From: Pseudomonas luteola NBRC 103146
GTDB taxonomy: Bacteria > Pseudomonadota > Gammaproteobacteria > Pseudomonadales > Pseudomonadaceae
Length of the DNA: 64,000 bases
Direction of reading: 5' to 3'
Assembly (NCBI RefSeq): GCF_002091675.1
Contig: NZ_BDAE01000004.1
Span: forward strand, 1-64,000
A program made the position numbers and the translations under genes. Every line of letters starts with the position of its first letter. The stretch's first letter is position 1. Below the pieces are notes generated by a model. The model made no database searches and was not told the DNA's origin. It was given only the letters and a program-made list of their open reading frames with translations. Below, in pieces: positions 1-8,119 of this stretch.

Positions 1-43
1 GAAACCTTCGATTAAAACCAGCCATTGGCTGATTCTGGGAATT

Positions 44-119
<76 letters not shown>

Positions 120-137
120 GTCGCTAAGACGGTGCGA

Positions 138-166
138 ATCTTAAGAGGCCTCGGTGTTTGTGTCAA
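138..166 (-). promoter_or_regulatory. Sigma-70 promoter of tRNA-Ala
   Basis: On the minus strand a perfect -35 TTGACA (166-161) is followed by a 17-nt spacer and a -10 TAAGAT (143-138). The mature tRNA 5' end lies about 19 nt downstream of the -10. The stretch after the -10 is GC-rich, the kind of discriminator known from stringently controlled stable-RNA promoters. The rest of 120-434 holds only the terminator of the next gene. Confidence 0.8.
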
Positions 167-301
167 CGATATTTATGCATTCTTTTAAAATATTTTGCTG
201 AATACACAAATACTTATGATCGAACCGGCTCTTTACGAAGCTCGCCCTGTCTATGCGTATATCCATATAGATCGGACAGAAACGGCATTTCTTTAGCTCA
301 T

Positions 302-324
302 AAAAAAGCCCCGACAAGCGGGGC
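302..324 (-). terminator. Intrinsic terminator of the FabH-like gene
   Basis: A six-base-pair GC stem (GCCCCG/CGGGGC, loop ACAAG) is followed on the minus strand by six Ts (307-302). A shorter A-run on the other side would let it act in both directions. Confidence 0.85.
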
Positions 325-434
325 AAAAAGAACTAATGAACTTGCGCTAGCCCGTCAGCAGCGCGCTGACAGTCAGGTGAGCTATTTACCTCAGCTGCAT
401 GACAGGCTGATGACGCCGCATGCCGCGCTGATGC

Positions 435-1556
435 TCAGCGCTTGCGTAGCACCACGGAGCCAATGGAGTAACCAGCGCCGAAGGAGCTGAGTACCCCAAG
501 GTCACCTGCCGTCAGGTCATCCTGATTCAGGTGAAGCGCAATCACCGAGCCCGCAGAGCTGGTATTGGCATAGGTATCCAGAATGACAGGCGCTTCATCT
601 GGCTTAGCGTCACGCCCAAGCAGCTTTCGAACGATCAACTGATTCATATTCAGATTGGCCTGGTGTAACCAAAACCGCCGCACCTGCTCGACCGGAATGT
701 TCAGTTCGGCCAGATGCTCGGCGATCAAATCGGCCACCATGGGGCATACTTCCTTGAATACCTTGCGCCCTTCCTGAACAAACAACTTATCTGGATTACT
801 CATCCCCTCTTCCGCAGCGCGGTTGAGAAAACCAAAATTGTTACGGATATTGTTGGAGAACTGAGTCAACAGCTTGGTCCCCAGAATATCGAACTGATGA
901 GGAGACGCTGCCAGATCAGCCCGCTCGATGATCATGGCGGTAGCCGCATCGCCAAAAATGAAGTGACTATCTCGGTCTCTGAAATTCAAATGACCGGTAC
1001 AGATTTCGGGATCCACCAGCAAAATCGCGCGAGCCTGCCCGAGTTGTACGCTATTGGCAGCTGCCTGCAGTCCAAACGTAGCCGATGAGCATGCCACGTT
1101 CATATCAAAACCAAATCCATTGATGCCAAGCGCCGCCTGCACTTCAATGGCGACCGCAGGATAAGGTCGTTGCAGGTTGGAGCAGGCTACGATAACCCCA
1201 TCAATGTCTGCTGGCGTCTTCCCTGCTCGCTCCAAGGCTTCCCGCGCCGCGCTCACGCTCATCTCACACAGTACAGACCATTGATCATTACTGCGCTCAG
1301 GAATACGAGGCACCATGCGGGCAGGATCTAGAATCCCATCCTTGTCAATGACATAACGGCTCTTGATTCCTGACGCCTTTTCAATAAAGGCCGAGCTGGA
1401 TTCCTGCTTGGCCTCTTGCTCGCCTCGTGCTATCGCGTCGGCATGTTCCGTATTGTACTGATGAACATAGGCATTGAAGGAAGCGACCAACTCGTCATTG
1501 GAGATGCTGTTCGGCGGGGTATACAGGCCGGTACCGCTAATGACTGCCTGATGCAC
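435..1556 (-). CDS. FabH-like beta-ketoacyl synthase (PA3286 type)
   Basis: This is a 373-aa thiolase-fold condensing enzyme. The KAS III triad is visible: Cys156 in NVACSSAT, His298 in WLHQAN and Asn331 in YANTSSAG. It is longer than housekeeping FabH (about 317 aa) and matches, from memory, P. aeruginosa PA3286. That enzyme is reported to condense octanoyl-CoA from beta-oxidation with malonyl-ACP and so shunts degradation products back into synthesis. The start chosen is GTG at 1556, because AGAGGA sits 6 nt upstream of it. An in-frame ATG at 1562 directly abuts that Shine-Dalgarno and is less likely. fadD and phaJ lie 13-15 kb away in the same window. The function is inferred from homology only. 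Confidence 0.88.
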   Translation of the reverse strand: MHQAVISGTGLYTPPNSISNDELVASFNAYVHQYNTEHADAIARGEQEAKQESSSAFIEKASGIKSRYVIDKDGILDPARMVPRIPERSNDQWSVLCEMSVSAAREALERAGKTPADIDGVIVACSNLQRPYPAVAIEVQAALGINGFGFDMNVACSSATFGLQAAANSVQLGQARAILLVDPEICTGHLNFRDRDSHFIFGDAATAMIIERADLAASPHQFDILGTKLLTQFSNNIRNNFGFLNRAAEEGMSNPDKLFVQEGRKVFKEVCPMVADLIAEHLAELNIPVEQVRRFWLHQANLNMNQLIVRKLLGRDAKPDEAPVILDTYANTSSAGSVIALHLNQDDLTAGDLGVLSSFGAGYSIGSVVLRKR

Positions 1557-1771
1557 GATCATTCCTCTGATTTTTATAAAATAAGCCACTATTGTGCCGC
1601 AAATCCAGGCCAAACCCTATTGGCTTATCAGGCTGCCTGGATAGATGTTTTTTGCTGACTTTCCGCCTCAGCGCCTATCTCCCTCACAAGTCGGCTTCCT
1701 CACCAGAGAGAACATGAAGAACGCTAACGATATTTAGTTTTTCATTTTTTCTTCATCGCTCTAAAACCAAT

Positions 1772-1804
1772 CTGTAACCGACCCGTCATGAGCGGCGGTA
1801 ATAC
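1772..1804 (+). promoter_or_regulatory. Probable PhoB box and -10 of the porin gene
   Basis: Two 7-mers 11 nt apart, CTGTAAC (1772-1778) and CCGTCAT (1783-1789), match the Pho box unit CTGTCAT at 5/7 and 6/7. A weaker unit (CTAAAAC, 1761-1767) keeps the same period. A -10-like TAATAC (1799-1804) begins 9 nt after the last unit, the spacing expected when PhoB replaces a -35. The remaining part of 1557-1909 shows no gene. Confidence 0.55.
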
Positions 1805-1909
1805 TGGCGCCGCTTTCGAATCGACCTGAGTCGATCACTGGAGCGGCCTTGAAAGCCGACTCGTTCAGCGGTGACGCACGTCGCCCTTATAAAATACGGA
1901 GATTGAGAT

Positions 1910-3184
1910 ATGCGTCTTTTTTCAGTAGGAACAGCCTCAGGTCTTTGTGGCGGCCTTCTATTGGCTATGAGCATTCCTGCCCATGCGGCGGTTGACGCCA
2001 AGCTACTGGATATGTTAAGAGCCAACGGCTCGATTACTCCGGCTCAGTACACTGAATTGAAAGCCGATCTGGATAACGAGACGCGCGCAGAACAGGCGAA
2101 GGTTGCTCAGCAGCAGAAACTATCCTCGTTTGAAGAAAAACTGGCCTGGGCAGCGAAAACCCAGATCAAAGGCGACGTACGCGTACGTCACGAGAATATC
2201 GATATCGATGGCGAACCGGACAATGGTCGTGATCGGGATCGTCAGCGAATCCGCGCTCGACTTGGTGTCTACAGCCAGATCAATCCTCAGGTCGATGCTG
2301 GTATTCGCGTAGCATCAGGCGGTGGCGATGATGCACGCTCCACAAACCAGGACATGACTAACTACTTCAACAAGAAGCAGATCTGGATGGACCTGGCGTA
2401 TATCGACTTTCATCCCACAGCTGTCCCCAATCTGCACGTCATTGGTGGCAAGATGCTCCAGCCCTGGGTAAGCATGGGTGATGTCATCTGGGATGGTGAC
2501 ATCAACCCTGAAGGCTTGGCCGCAACCTACAAGTATCCCCTGGGTGGATCAACCGAGCTGTTTGGCAGCGCCGGCTACTACGTCCTGAAAGATAACGTTG
2601 ATGGCGAAGGGTACGAGTTCAAGCATGATTTGCGCCTGTATGCCGGTCAGCTGGGTGCCCGCTTTGCGCCTACCGACAACCTGAAGGTAACTGTTGGTGG
2701 GAGTATCTACGGTTACGACAAGGACAAGGACAGCACGTGCGGCAACAGCACAACGACGCCCTGTGCCCTGCAAGCGAACGGCAACACGACCAACGAATTC
2801 AACCTGTATGAAGGCTTTGGTCAAGTCGATATTGGTGGCTTGGCCATTCCATTGTCGCTATACGGCCAGTATGTTGTTAACAGCGAGGCCGACGATAACG
2901 ACACCGCCTGGTTGGCAGGCCTGAAAACCAAAGCTTACGGTATTGGCTTCGATTACAACTATCGCGACGTTCAGCGTAACGCCGTAGTGGGTGCGTTTAC
3001 TGACTCCGATTTTGCCAATGGCTATGTCGGCTCTCGTGGGCACAAGTTCAAGGTCAGCTACGATATCGACAAGAACTTTGGTCTTGGCGCGACCTACTAC
3101 ATGGCCAAGTCTGACTTTGCCAGCCGCACCAAGCGTGATGCTGACGTTGATACCTTGCAATTGGATCTTGAAGCCAAGTTCTAA
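1910..3184 (+). CDS. Outer-membrane putative porin (Porin_5-like)
   Basis: This is a 424-aa outer-membrane beta-barrel protein. The signal peptide ends at the Ala-rich PAHAA near residue 26. It is followed by an N-terminal segment (LLDMLRANGSITPAQY, with a short helical stretch after it) typical of the 'putative porin' family PF16930. The rest alternates short aromatic strands and Gly/Asp-rich loops, and the protein ends in an aromatic residue (EAKF) as barrel proteins do. It is not an OprP/OprO-type protein by sequence. A probable Pho box lies upstream, so the barrel may serve phosphate-starvation uptake; this is inference. A strong terminator follows. The neighbour upstream is the divergent FabH-like gene. 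Confidence 0.85.
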   Translation: MRLFSVGTASGLCGGLLLAMSIPAHAAVDAKLLDMLRANGSITPAQYTELKADLDNETRAEQAKVAQQQKLSSFEEKLAWAAKTQIKGDVRVRHENIDIDGEPDNGRDRDRQRIRARLGVYSQINPQVDAGIRVASGGGDDARSTNQDMTNYFNKKQIWMDLAYIDFHPTAVPNLHVIGGKMLQPWVSMGDVIWDGDINPEGLAATYKYPLGGSTELFGSAGYYVLKDNVDGEGYEFKHDLRLYAGQLGARFAPTDNLKVTVGGSIYGYDKDKDSTCGNSTTTPCALQANGNTTNEFNLYEGFGQVDIGGLAIPLSLYGQYVVNSEADDNDTAWLAGLKTKAYGIGFDYNYRDVQRNAVVGAFTDSDFANGYVGSRGHKFKVSYDIDKNFGLGATYYMAKSDFASRTKRDADVDTLQLDLEAKF

Positions 3185-3213
3185 GCCATCAGCTTCTGGC
3201 TTTTCGTAGCAAA

Positions 3214-3242
3214 CAAGCGCCTGAAAATGGCGCTTGCTTTTT
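3214..3242 (+). terminator. Intrinsic terminator of the porin gene
   Basis: The stem CAAGCGCC/GGCGCTTG (3214-3221 and 3229-3236) has a 7-nt loop and is followed by CTTTTT. It separates the porin from the convergent small secreted-protein gene. Confidence 0.85.
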
Positions 3243-3245
3243 ATA

Positions 3246-3572
3246 TTACTGCGTGCGACATACCAGCTTGGCCTTGGTCGGCGTCTCGGCTGACTTGCCC
3301 GGCATACGCAGTATCGCCGACTTGCCCGGCTCAATTACAGGCTCTTCCTGTTCGCTATCCTTGGGCCCATGCGCCTGTAACCAGCATTTGACTGGCGTCT
3401 TTTCGTTATTGGTTAACGTGATGGCCTGAGGCGCATCATTAGGTAATTCCTGACTGGAAGACTCAGCTAGAATATTGAGATCCCCTACATCCTGGTCAAG
3501 CTCAAGGCCTTGAGCCAGGCACACTGCCGGCATTATCGAGGCAGCAAAAACGAACGAAATGATTTTACGCAT
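3246..3572 (-). CDS. Small secreted protein of unknown function
   Basis: This 108-aa protein has a clear Sec signal peptide (MRKIISFVFAASIMPAVCLA) with cleavage near residue 20. The mature part is about 88 aa, hydrophilic and Pro/Glu-rich, with two cysteines (KCWL and VCRT) that could form one disulfide. The start is the ATG preceding the signal peptide; an upstream in-frame extension to 3659 is not convincing. The first 40 bases of the gene are overlapped by the aberrant 3' tail of the TRAP binding-protein gene. I recognise no named domain. The region resembles one half of an immunoglobulin-like fold, but that is only an impression. Confidence 0.65.
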   Translation of the reverse strand: MRKIISFVFAASIMPAVCLAQGLELDQDVGDLNILAESSSQELPNDAPQAITLTNNEKTPVKCWLQAHGPKDSEQEEPVIEPGKSAILRMPGKSAETPTKAKLVCRTQ

Positions 3573-4609
3573 AGTGTTTCCCCATAAGGACCTATACGTT
3601 TGGGCACCGAAGTGAGCGCACTGTTCATTTTTGAAGTCTCCCAACCCTGCCTGGCGCAAGGTTGGGAGATACAGCCAACTATGTGTCGGGTGTCACCGAT
3701 TAACGAGCTGTGCCGCTCGGATGGCGTCAACGTAACCAGCTTGCTGGTACCTGAGCCCAAAATGTTGTCACGATCCTTATTATTAATCGCCTCAGCTTCC
3801 TTATTAACAAACTGCGTCACTTCGTCAGAAATCTGCTCAAGCTGAGTGCGGACGCCAAAGGGCAGCGAGTTCCAGAACTTCGAGTTAGTGATCAGCATAT
3901 ACACCAGCACGCCATGATTGCTTTCAGTAATGTATGGCTGAACGGTGTTGAGCTTTTGGCTGTGAAGGTTAGACCAAGTGTTTTCCGTACCCTGTACCTG
4001 CCCACTCTGGAGAGCCTTGAAGGACTGGCTGAATGGCAATTTCAGTGCCGATGCTCCGATCTGCTTGAACTGATCCTCCAGCAGATTGGAAGCCTGAATT
4101 CGGAACGCCAGTCCGTGCGCGTCTGCTGGCTTACGCAGCTCGCGATTGGCAGAAAACTGCTTCATGCCGTTATTCCAGAACGCCAGTCCATAAATGCCCT
4201 GGCCGGCCATGGAGCCTAGAAGCTCACGACTTTTGTCCCGCTTCTCGAAGCGCTTGACGGCCTCAAGGTCATCGAACAGGAACGGCATATCAAAAATTTC
4301 GAGCTGCTTGGTGTACTGGTCGAATTTGGAGACCGAAGGCGCCAGCATCTGAACTTCGTTACGCTGCAGGGCGTCGAGCTCATCGGCATCGCCGTACAAT
4401 GTCGAGTTCGGATAGACCTCGATTTTCACTTTGCCTGCCAGACGCTCCTGAACAAGCTTCTGGAATAGACGAGCACCCTTCCCTTTAGGCGTGTCGTCCG
4501 TTACGACATGCGAAAATTTGATAACAATGGGCTCTTCGGCTACTGCCGGAGTGACATAAGCAACAGCGAGTGATGCCGCAAACAGTGTCGTAGCGACAAA
4601 CTTGAACAT
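3533..4609 (-). CDS. dctP: TRAP-type DctP solute-binding protein, C-terminus lost
   Basis: This is a periplasmic dicarboxylate-type TRAP binding protein. The signal peptide (to about residue 24) is followed by IVIKFSHVVTDDTPKGKGA and the family core up to LTPSER (residues 294-299). After that, DctP proteins normally continue for some 30-40 residues with a Trp-containing helix. Here the frame runs into 59 unrelated residues encoded by intergenic DNA and by the start of the neighbouring small gene. No dctQ or dctM membrane genes are adjacent, so the protein is an orphan. The ATG at 4609 has AAGGGAAG upstream. I think the gene is decaying, although the retained 299 residues show no stop or frameshift. 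A functional protein with an unusual tail cannot be excluded. Confidence 0.75.
   Translation of the reverse strand: MFKFVATTLFAASLAVAYVTPAVAEEPIVIKFSHVVTDDTPKGKGARLFQKLVQERLAGKVKIEVYPNSTLYGDADELDALQRNEVQMLAPSVSKFDQYTKQLEIFDMPFLFDDLEAVKRFEKRDKSRELLGSMAGQGIYGLAFWNNGMKQFSANRELRKPADAHGLAFRIQASNLLEDQFKQIGASALKLPFSQSFKALQSGQVQGTENTWSNLHSQKLNTVQPYITESNHGVLVYMLITNSKFWNSLPFGVRTQLEQISDEVTQFVNKEAEAINNKDRDNILGSGTSKLVTLTPSERHSSLIGDTRHIVGCISQPCARQGWETSKMNSALTSVPKRIGPYGETLCVKSFRSFLLPR
3637..3669. repeat. Inverted repeat in the dctP 3' junction
   Basis: Perfect 10-bp arms TCTCCCAACC/GGTTGGGAGA enclose a 13-nt centre. The hairpin lies exactly in the segment that replaces the normal dctP 3' end and has no U-tract. 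It could be a scar of the deletion, a transcript-stabilising hairpin, or a weak terminator. Confidence 0.7.
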
Positions 4610-4902
4610 AGTCTTCCCTTCTAACTCCGTGAAAGGGGCATGTTTCTTATTACGCAAGGATGGGTAATCGGCATAAAAGATCCAAAATCTGTTCACTGAC
4701 ATTTATTTTTCTTTTGTGACCGTTTTGGTCTTGTTTACCCGAGGCCTGTCGCGACAAAAAGCTCCCCAATGATTAAGCAGACCGTTCCGATCCCTAGTCG
4801 ATAACCGTCTGCCAATCACGATGCAAAAAGCTGGCCTTATCGTAATGACCCATGCATTTGATAGTGGCCCTTATAAGAAAAGAAACTGAAGACTGTGCGA
4901 AA

Positions 4903-4937
4903 CGTCCTCAACAGCTCGACTCGAAATGTTGAGGACG
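4903..4937. repeat. Hairpin downstream of the small acidic protein gene
   Basis: Perfect 11-bp arms CGTCCTCAACA/TGTTGAGGACG enclose a 13-nt loop. On the minus strand only three Ts follow, so it is a weak terminator candidate for the small gene that ends at 4945. The remainder of 4610-4944 carries the dctP ribosome-binding site and a short GACC/GGTC inverted repeat (4718-4730). I see no further gene and no sigma-54 motif. Confidence 0.6.
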
Positions 4938-4944
4938 ATGGGCT

Positions 4945-5121
4945 TTAGCGCTCTTCCTCACTCTCGTCCATTTGACTTTCATCGCCCACTGACTCGATGA
5001 AATCTTCATCCACGTCATAACTGCCACCAGGCACATTTTCTATCGAGGTGCCGTCTTCCTTTCCGGCGAAGTGAAAAGGCATGGCGCGTGTTGCGAATAC
5101 ATTTGACTCAATAAGATGCAT
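4945..5121 (-). CDS. Small acidic protein of unknown function
   Basis: This 58-aa ORF has a strongly acidic C-terminal half (runs of D/E ending DESEEER). The start preferred is the ATG at 5121, which has GAGGA 8 nt upstream. The in-frame ATG six bases earlier is too close to that site. There is no signal peptide, membrane segment or domain I recognise. A hairpin follows the stop. Composition and ribosome-binding site favour a real gene, but there is no homology support. Confidence 0.45.
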   Translation of the reverse strand: MHLIESNVFATRAMPFHFAGKEDGTSIENVPGGSYDVDEDFIESVGDESQMDESEEER

Positions 5122-5261
5122 GGTCATGTCCTCATAAGTATGCCTACCAACGGTGGACCTGCCTCATACCGGCCAGTTCGACACAGGAACCCCTTGTGAA
5201 ACGGTTTGTCGCTCGGGTAGCGTGAGCGGTATCAAAAACGACAATAAAAAGGATCGTGACC

Positions 5262-6041
5262 ATGAAGGCATTTGCGGTAGCAGGACTGCTTGTGGCGGCC
5301 ACCAGCGTCTACGCAGCAGACAGCACCTCGCACCTTGATACGGTTATACAAAAAAAGACACTTCGCGTTTGCACCACAGGCGACTACAAGCCGTACACCT
5401 TTCTCCGTGACGACGGCGTATACGAAGGAATTGAGATCACGATGGCCGAGGCACTGGCCAAAAGCCTTGGCGCTGACGTCGAGTGGGTAAAAACCAGTTG
5501 GAAGACGTTAATGCCGGACTTTCTGGAGGGCCGCTGCGATATATCGGTAGGAGGCGTATCGATTTCCCTCGAGCGTCAGAAAAAAGCCTTTTTCAGTAAC
5601 GCCATTACAGTGGATGGAAAGATCCCTCTGGTTCGCTGTGATGATGCCAAACGCTTTGAAACCATTGAGCAGATCAACCAGCCCTCGGTCCGCTTGATAG
5701 AGCCGCCAGGTGGTACCAACGAAGCGTTTGCTCACCGCGAGCTACCGCAAGCCCAGCTGAGCCTCTTCAAGGATAACGTCACGATTTTTGAAAAACTTGT
5801 CAGCAAAGAAGTCGACGTCATGATTACTGACGCCTCGGAGGCATTGTTTCAACAGAAACGCTACCCATCCCTGTGCGCAGTTAATCCAGATAAGCCCATG
5901 CAGTACAGTGAAAAGGCTTTTCTGCTGCCCAGGGATGATGTCGCCTGGAAAGCCTATATCGATCAGTGGCTTCACCTCTACAAAGCAACTGGTGAATATC
6001 AGAAAACCGTAGATCATTGGCTGGCCAAGCCTGACGCCTAA
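5262..6041 (+). CDS. pheC: Cyclohexadienyl/arogenate dehydratase-like binding protein
   Basis: This 259-aa protein has a signal peptide (cleavage near residue 18) and a family-3 solute-binding fold (TLRVCTTGDYKPYTF at the start of the mature part). It closely follows, from memory, P. aeruginosa PheC, a periplasmic enzyme that evolved from amino-acid binding proteins and turns prephenate or arogenate into phenylpyruvate or phenylalanine. The GGTNE motif, which contains the catalytic Glu of PheC (here Glu154), is kept. AAGGA lies 8 nt before the ATG at 5262; a GTG two codons upstream is too close to it. A plain amino-acid binding protein is the alternative. Confidence 0.75.
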   Translation: MKAFAVAGLLVAATSVYAADSTSHLDTVIQKKTLRVCTTGDYKPYTFLRDDGVYEGIEITMAEALAKSLGADVEWVKTSWKTLMPDFLEGRCDISVGGVSISLERQKKAFFSNAITVDGKIPLVRCDDAKRFETIEQINQPSVRLIEPPGGTNEAFAHRELPQAQLSLFKDNVTIFEKLVSKEVDVMITDASEALFQQKRYPSLCAVNPDKPMQYSEKAFLLPRDDVAWKAYIDQWLHLYKATGEYQKTVDHWLAKPDA

Positions 6042-6046
6042 AATAT

Positions 6047-6082
6047 TGTGGAGCAGTACGCTATCGGCCGGCCTGCTCCACA
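6047..6082. repeat. Hairpin between convergent pheC and DUF1992 genes
   Basis: Perfect 10-bp arms TGTGGAGCAG/CTGCTCCACA enclose a 16-nt loop, placed between the two converging stops. There is no U-tract on either side. A role as a bidirectional 3'-end structure is likely. Confidence 0.6.
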
Positions 6083-6095
6083 GTCTCTGGAGACT

Positions 6096-6425
6096 TCAAC
6101 CTCTTCCCATTTGCCTGAGCTTTTCCAGGCGAAAGGCAAGCACCTGCTCCAATGCACTGAGCTTTTTTAATAGTTGCGTTCGCAGGGCTGCATCCTGGGT
6201 ATTGCTGATTTCCTCCTTCAAACGGGCACGCTGATTAAAGAGCTCAATCTCTTGAGGGGGAATGCCCGCATTCTTCAGGACACGAAACGGCATTCGAAGC
6301 CCTTCAGGTGTTTGTAGCCATCCTTCATCGATTTTGGTTGGCTCGCCCTTGCCCTTCACCTGTTTCTGCCAGGCTGCCACCTCTCGCGCAATCCTGCGTT
6401 CGATTTCTTGCTCCAGTGTGCTCAT
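6096..6425 (-). CDS. DUF1992 / DnaJC28-domain small protein
   Basis: This 109-aa cytoplasmic protein has the order seen in the DUF1992 family (E. coli YhdN type): an N-terminal helix ERRIAREVA, a GKGEP turn, then PFRVLKNAGIPPQEIEL (residues 46-62), then a charged coiled-coil tail. The family's function is not established. It stands alone between convergent pheC and the regulator gene. Confidence 0.7.
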   Translation of the reverse strand: MSTLEQEIERRIAREVAAWQKQVKGKGEPTKIDEGWLQTPEGLRMPFRVLKNAGIPPQEIELFNQRARLKEEISNTQDAALRTQLLKKLSALEQVLAFRLEKLRQMGRG

Positions 6426-6598
6426 AACGACTCCTGGATTAAACTGCCATACCTCTATAGAGCGATTAGGCGCCTCCGATGCTTAATGCTCGGCAGTACA
6501 GCCGACAGAATAAAGTTCTTTAGTTGCTCTAACAGAACCTCATAGCATTACCAGAAGCGCTATAGTCATAAGCTACCGACTACCGCCTGAGGTCCCGC

Positions 6599-7429
6599 GT
6601 GAATTTTGCAGCCGCACAATGCCTAAATTCCCGATTCTGGCGCGACGACGCACTGCCGTTCATCGAGATTCGTACAGTCAATGATGGTCGTCAGGTAAGT
6701 CATGCCAAGCATACGCATGACACCTTCTCCATCGGGGCCATTACGGCGGGTCGAAGTCACTACCTCAATGCCCGAAGCCAAACCCAGATAAGCCAGGGCT
6801 CCGTTGTGATAGTGAATCCTGAGACGGTACATGCCTGTAATCCCGTCAAGGGCGAACACTGGGCCTATCAGATGTTTTATATCGATACGCAGTGGCTGGG
6901 CAGGCTACAGACGGAGTCGGGATATAGCACGCAGGACTCATTCGTGCCGTTTGATGTCATCCATACGCGCGTACCTGCCCTACACACAGGACTCGTCAGG
7001 CTGCATGAAATACTGACATCACCATGTAACGACAGGCTTTACAAGCACAGCGCAACCCTCGACTTTTTTCTCCAGCTGCAACGATCGCTTTCGACGCGCC
7101 CCGCTAAAGCTCCAGAAATACCCCATGTACACCTTAAGCGAGCCGCCGACTTTATCCGTGAGCACTGCGCTGAACCGCTGACCCTGGATGACATCGCCAC
7201 CGCGGCGGAATTATCGGCGTCCTATCTCATCAGGGCGTTCAAGGATCACTATGGCTTGACGCCCCATGCCTACTTGATCAACCGACGTATCCAGCTCAGC
7301 CGCCAATGGCTTCGGCAAGGACACAGTCTTGCTGACGTGGCGATGGCAACCGGTTTCGCTGACCAGGCTCACTTCCAGCGCACTTTCAAACGGCACTTGG
7401 CTGCTACGCCTGGGCACTATCGCGGCTGA
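6599..7429 (+). CDS. AraC-family transcriptional regulator
   Basis: This is a 276-aa regulator. Its N-terminal cupin-like effector domain carries H-x-H motifs (HAKHTHDTFSIG, residues 35-46). The C-terminal double helix-turn-helix (about 178-276) ends with FADQAHFQRTFKRH, the AraC signature. The start is GTG with TGAGG 6 nt upstream. It converges on a LysE-type exporter gene that ends 15 bases away. Such AraC/LysE pairs are common in pseudomonads, and the regulator probably controls the exporter or itself; this is inference. Confidence 0.85.
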   Translation: MNFAAAQCLNSRFWRDDALPFIEIRTVNDGRQVSHAKHTHDTFSIGAITAGRSHYLNARSQTQISQGSVVIVNPETVHACNPVKGEHWAYQMFYIDTQWLGRLQTESGYSTQDSFVPFDVIHTRVPALHTGLVRLHEILTSPCNDRLYKHSATLDFFLQLQRSLSTRPAKAPEIPHVHLKRAADFIREHCAEPLTLDDIATAAELSASYLIRAFKDHYGLTPHAYLINRRIQLSRQWLRQGHSLADVAMATGFADQAHFQRTFKRHLAATPGHYRG

Positions 7430-7444
7430 CATTTGCCTTCCTCA

Positions 7445-8032
7445 CTAATCTTGTAAAAGGTATAAGGCACTGGCGACCAGCAACCCTGCCATCATCCGAT
7501 TCAGGAACTGAACACGACTTGGTCTTTGCACATAACGGCGCAGAAAACTACCGGTAAATGCCCAGCAGGCAACCGAGCCATAGCAAACCACGAAGTATAG
7601 GATGGCAAACGTCCAGACCATGACCGTATTGCCATCGGCAACGAAAAGCCCCATACCTGCCAACGAGGCCAGCCAGGCTTTAGGGTTCAGCCATTGCATC
7701 AGCGCGCCGCGCATCATTGAGGGGCCAGAACCTTCCTCTTTTATATCCAGCACCCCATCATCCATTGCAAGCTGGTAGGCCATATAAAAAAGAAAGGCAA
7801 CACCACTCCATTGAATGAGCTTGATCAGTTCCGGGATGCGGGCCAGCACTTCGTACAATCCCAGACCAATAAGCAAAAGAAGTGCTGTAAAGCCGGTCGT
7901 TGCTCCTGTGACGTGCCTAAGGCTCTTACGAAAGCCATAACAGGCTCCCGAACTTAGGGCTACAAGATTGACGGGACCAGGTGAAATAGAAGAAGCCAGG
8001 GCGAAGCCGGCCATGGAAAACAACACGTCCAT
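7445..8032 (-). CDS. LysE/RhtB-family amino-acid exporter
   Basis: This 195-aa inner-membrane protein has six predicted hydrophobic segments. It opens with the family signature around SSISPGPVNLVALSSG (residues 14-29) and carries QWLNPKAWLAS before the fourth segment. LysE/RhtB proteins export amino acids or their analogues. The substrate cannot be told from sequence. It is convergent with the AraC-type regulator. Confidence 0.85.
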   Translation of the reverse strand: MDVLFSMAGFALASSISPGPVNLVALSSGACYGFRKSLRHVTGATTGFTALLLLIGLGLYEVLARIPELIKLIQWSGVAFLFYMAYQLAMDDGVLDIKEEGSGPSMMRGALMQWLNPKAWLASLAGMGLFVADGNTVMVWTFAILYFVVCYGSVACWAFTGSFLRRYVQRPSRVQFLNRMMAGLLVASALYLLQD

Positions 8033-8119
8033 TGATGTCTGCTCATGTATTCAAGGAACAGACACCATATTTCGCCAGCCTCATGTGGTATTGAATAAAA
8101 TTACCCTTCTACTGAAGAC

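Noticed and set aside
1786-2025. Minus-strand ORF opposite the porin start and similar long antisense frames across the window (for example inside hrpA, prc and the sensor kinase)
   Set aside because: They lie in other frames of well-supported genes, lack ribosome-binding sites and have no family-like sequence.
4610-4800. Sigma-54 promoter for dctP, as expected for DctB/DctD control
   Set aside because: No GG-N10-GC element with acceptable flanks was seen on the minus strand.
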